NCBI GenBank assembly: GCA_035499215.1
Contig: DATJZH010000333.1
Coordinates: forward strand, 1-6,554
Direction of reading: 5' to 3'
Length of the DNA: 6,554 bases
From: DATJZH01 sp035499215
GTDB lineage: Bacteria > Actinomycetota > Actinomycetes > Streptosporangiales > Streptosporangiaceae
This document shows positions 6,440 through 6,554 of this stretch, piece by piece (position 1 is the stretch's first letter; every line of letters starts with the position of its first letter). Position numbers and translations under genes: made by a program. Under the pieces are notes generated by a model. That model had not been told where the DNA came from, ran no database searches, and saw only the letters and a list, made by a program, of their open reading frames with translations.

Positions 6440-6554
6440 TCAGTGGTCATAGGCGATCAGGGACCGGGTGACCGGCTGCCCGGTCTTGTTGTTGTGCCAG
6501 ATGGCGGCGGCCATGGCCAGGATGCGCTGGGCGACGCGGATGGCTACTCCTTCG
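6440..6554 (-). CDS. C-terminal end of a transposase, probably IS982 family, partial
   Basis: Read on the minus strand, the last 37 codons run from the right edge to a TGA (complement of 6440-6442) and give RVAQRILAMAAAIWHNN, then KTGQPVTRSLIAYDH. The WHN---G-P--RSL-AYDH ending is what I know from actinobacterial IS982-family DDE transposases, where this last helix follows the catalytic domain. The catalytic residues lie beyond the window. The transposase would move its own insertion sequence by binding the terminal inverted repeats. The gene points towards the relaxase gene (convergent). Intactness cannot be judged. Another DDE family (IS4/IS5-like) is the main alternative. Confidence 0.65.
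   Translation of the reverse strand, partial: EGVAIRVAQRILAMAAAIWHNNKTGQPVTRSLIAYDH
6440..6554 (-). mobile_element. Right-edge insertion sequence, partial
   Basis: The transposase fragment implies an insertion sequence continuing past the right edge. Its inner end should lie downstream of the transposase stop, between about 6360 and 6439 on the + strand. No terminal inverted repeat can be matched because the other end is outside the window, so the coordinates given cover only the coding part. Confidence 0.55.

Noticed and set aside
1..6554. CRISPR array, toxin-antitoxin pair, defence genes, integrase or replication gene
   Set aside because: No spaced identical repeats of CRISPR type are present, and no open frame other than the three described shows a recognisable family.

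Overview
The window reads as GC-rich actinobacterial DNA. Third codon positions in the long gene are mostly G or C, its ribosome-binding site is a strong AAGGAGGT in front of a GTG start, and its protein resembles the relaxase-helicases of actinobacterial conjugative plasmids and integrative elements. Order and species cannot be told from the sequence.

Layout: (1) Positions 1-267 hold the last 88 codons of a gene entering from the left. It ends in an Ig-like (He_PIG-type) beta-sandwich repeat followed by five arginines, and a terminator-like hairpin follows 9 bases later. (2) Positions 268-1367 (1.1 kb) have no convincing gene but are structured. They contain an 8-bp inverted repeat with a 15-nt spacer (464-494), a 10-bp inverted repeat with a 16-nt spacer that shares an arm with a second palindrome (620-659), a possible promoter (681-708), a 7-bp palindrome (820-835), and a strongly purine-rich, T-poor tract with tandem and dispersed short direct repeats (about 1071-1250). 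This is the natural place to look for the transfer origin (oriT) and for the regulatory region of the relaxase gene. (3) Positions 1368-6098 encode one 1576-residue MobF (TrwC/TraI-like) relaxase-helicase. It has an N-terminal HUH relaxase domain, a linker, a RecD/TraI-type superfamily 1 helicase, a conserved C-terminal segment, a coiled coil and a polar, low-complexity tail. (4) A 12-bp hairpin with one mismatch follows the stop codon by 6-7 bases and probably ends the transcript. (5) Positions 6140-6439 hold no supported gene. (6) Positions 6440-6554, minus strand, are the last 37 codons of a transposase, most likely IS982 family, running off the right edge.

Functionally this is the DNA-processing end of a mobile element. 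The relaxase would nick and covalently hold the transferred strand at oriT, and the helicase would unwind it. No coupling protein, type IV secretion gene, replication gene or accessory oriT-binding protein lies in the window. The less ordinary points are departures from MobF consensus in the relaxase (a 6-residue insertion in the metal-binding motif, loss of the usual tyrosine pairs) and in the helicase (His and Gln of motif V replaced, an unusual DEY Walker B, a Cys/His cluster between motifs I and II), plus the repeat architecture upstream. I did not find a clearly new multi-gene system.
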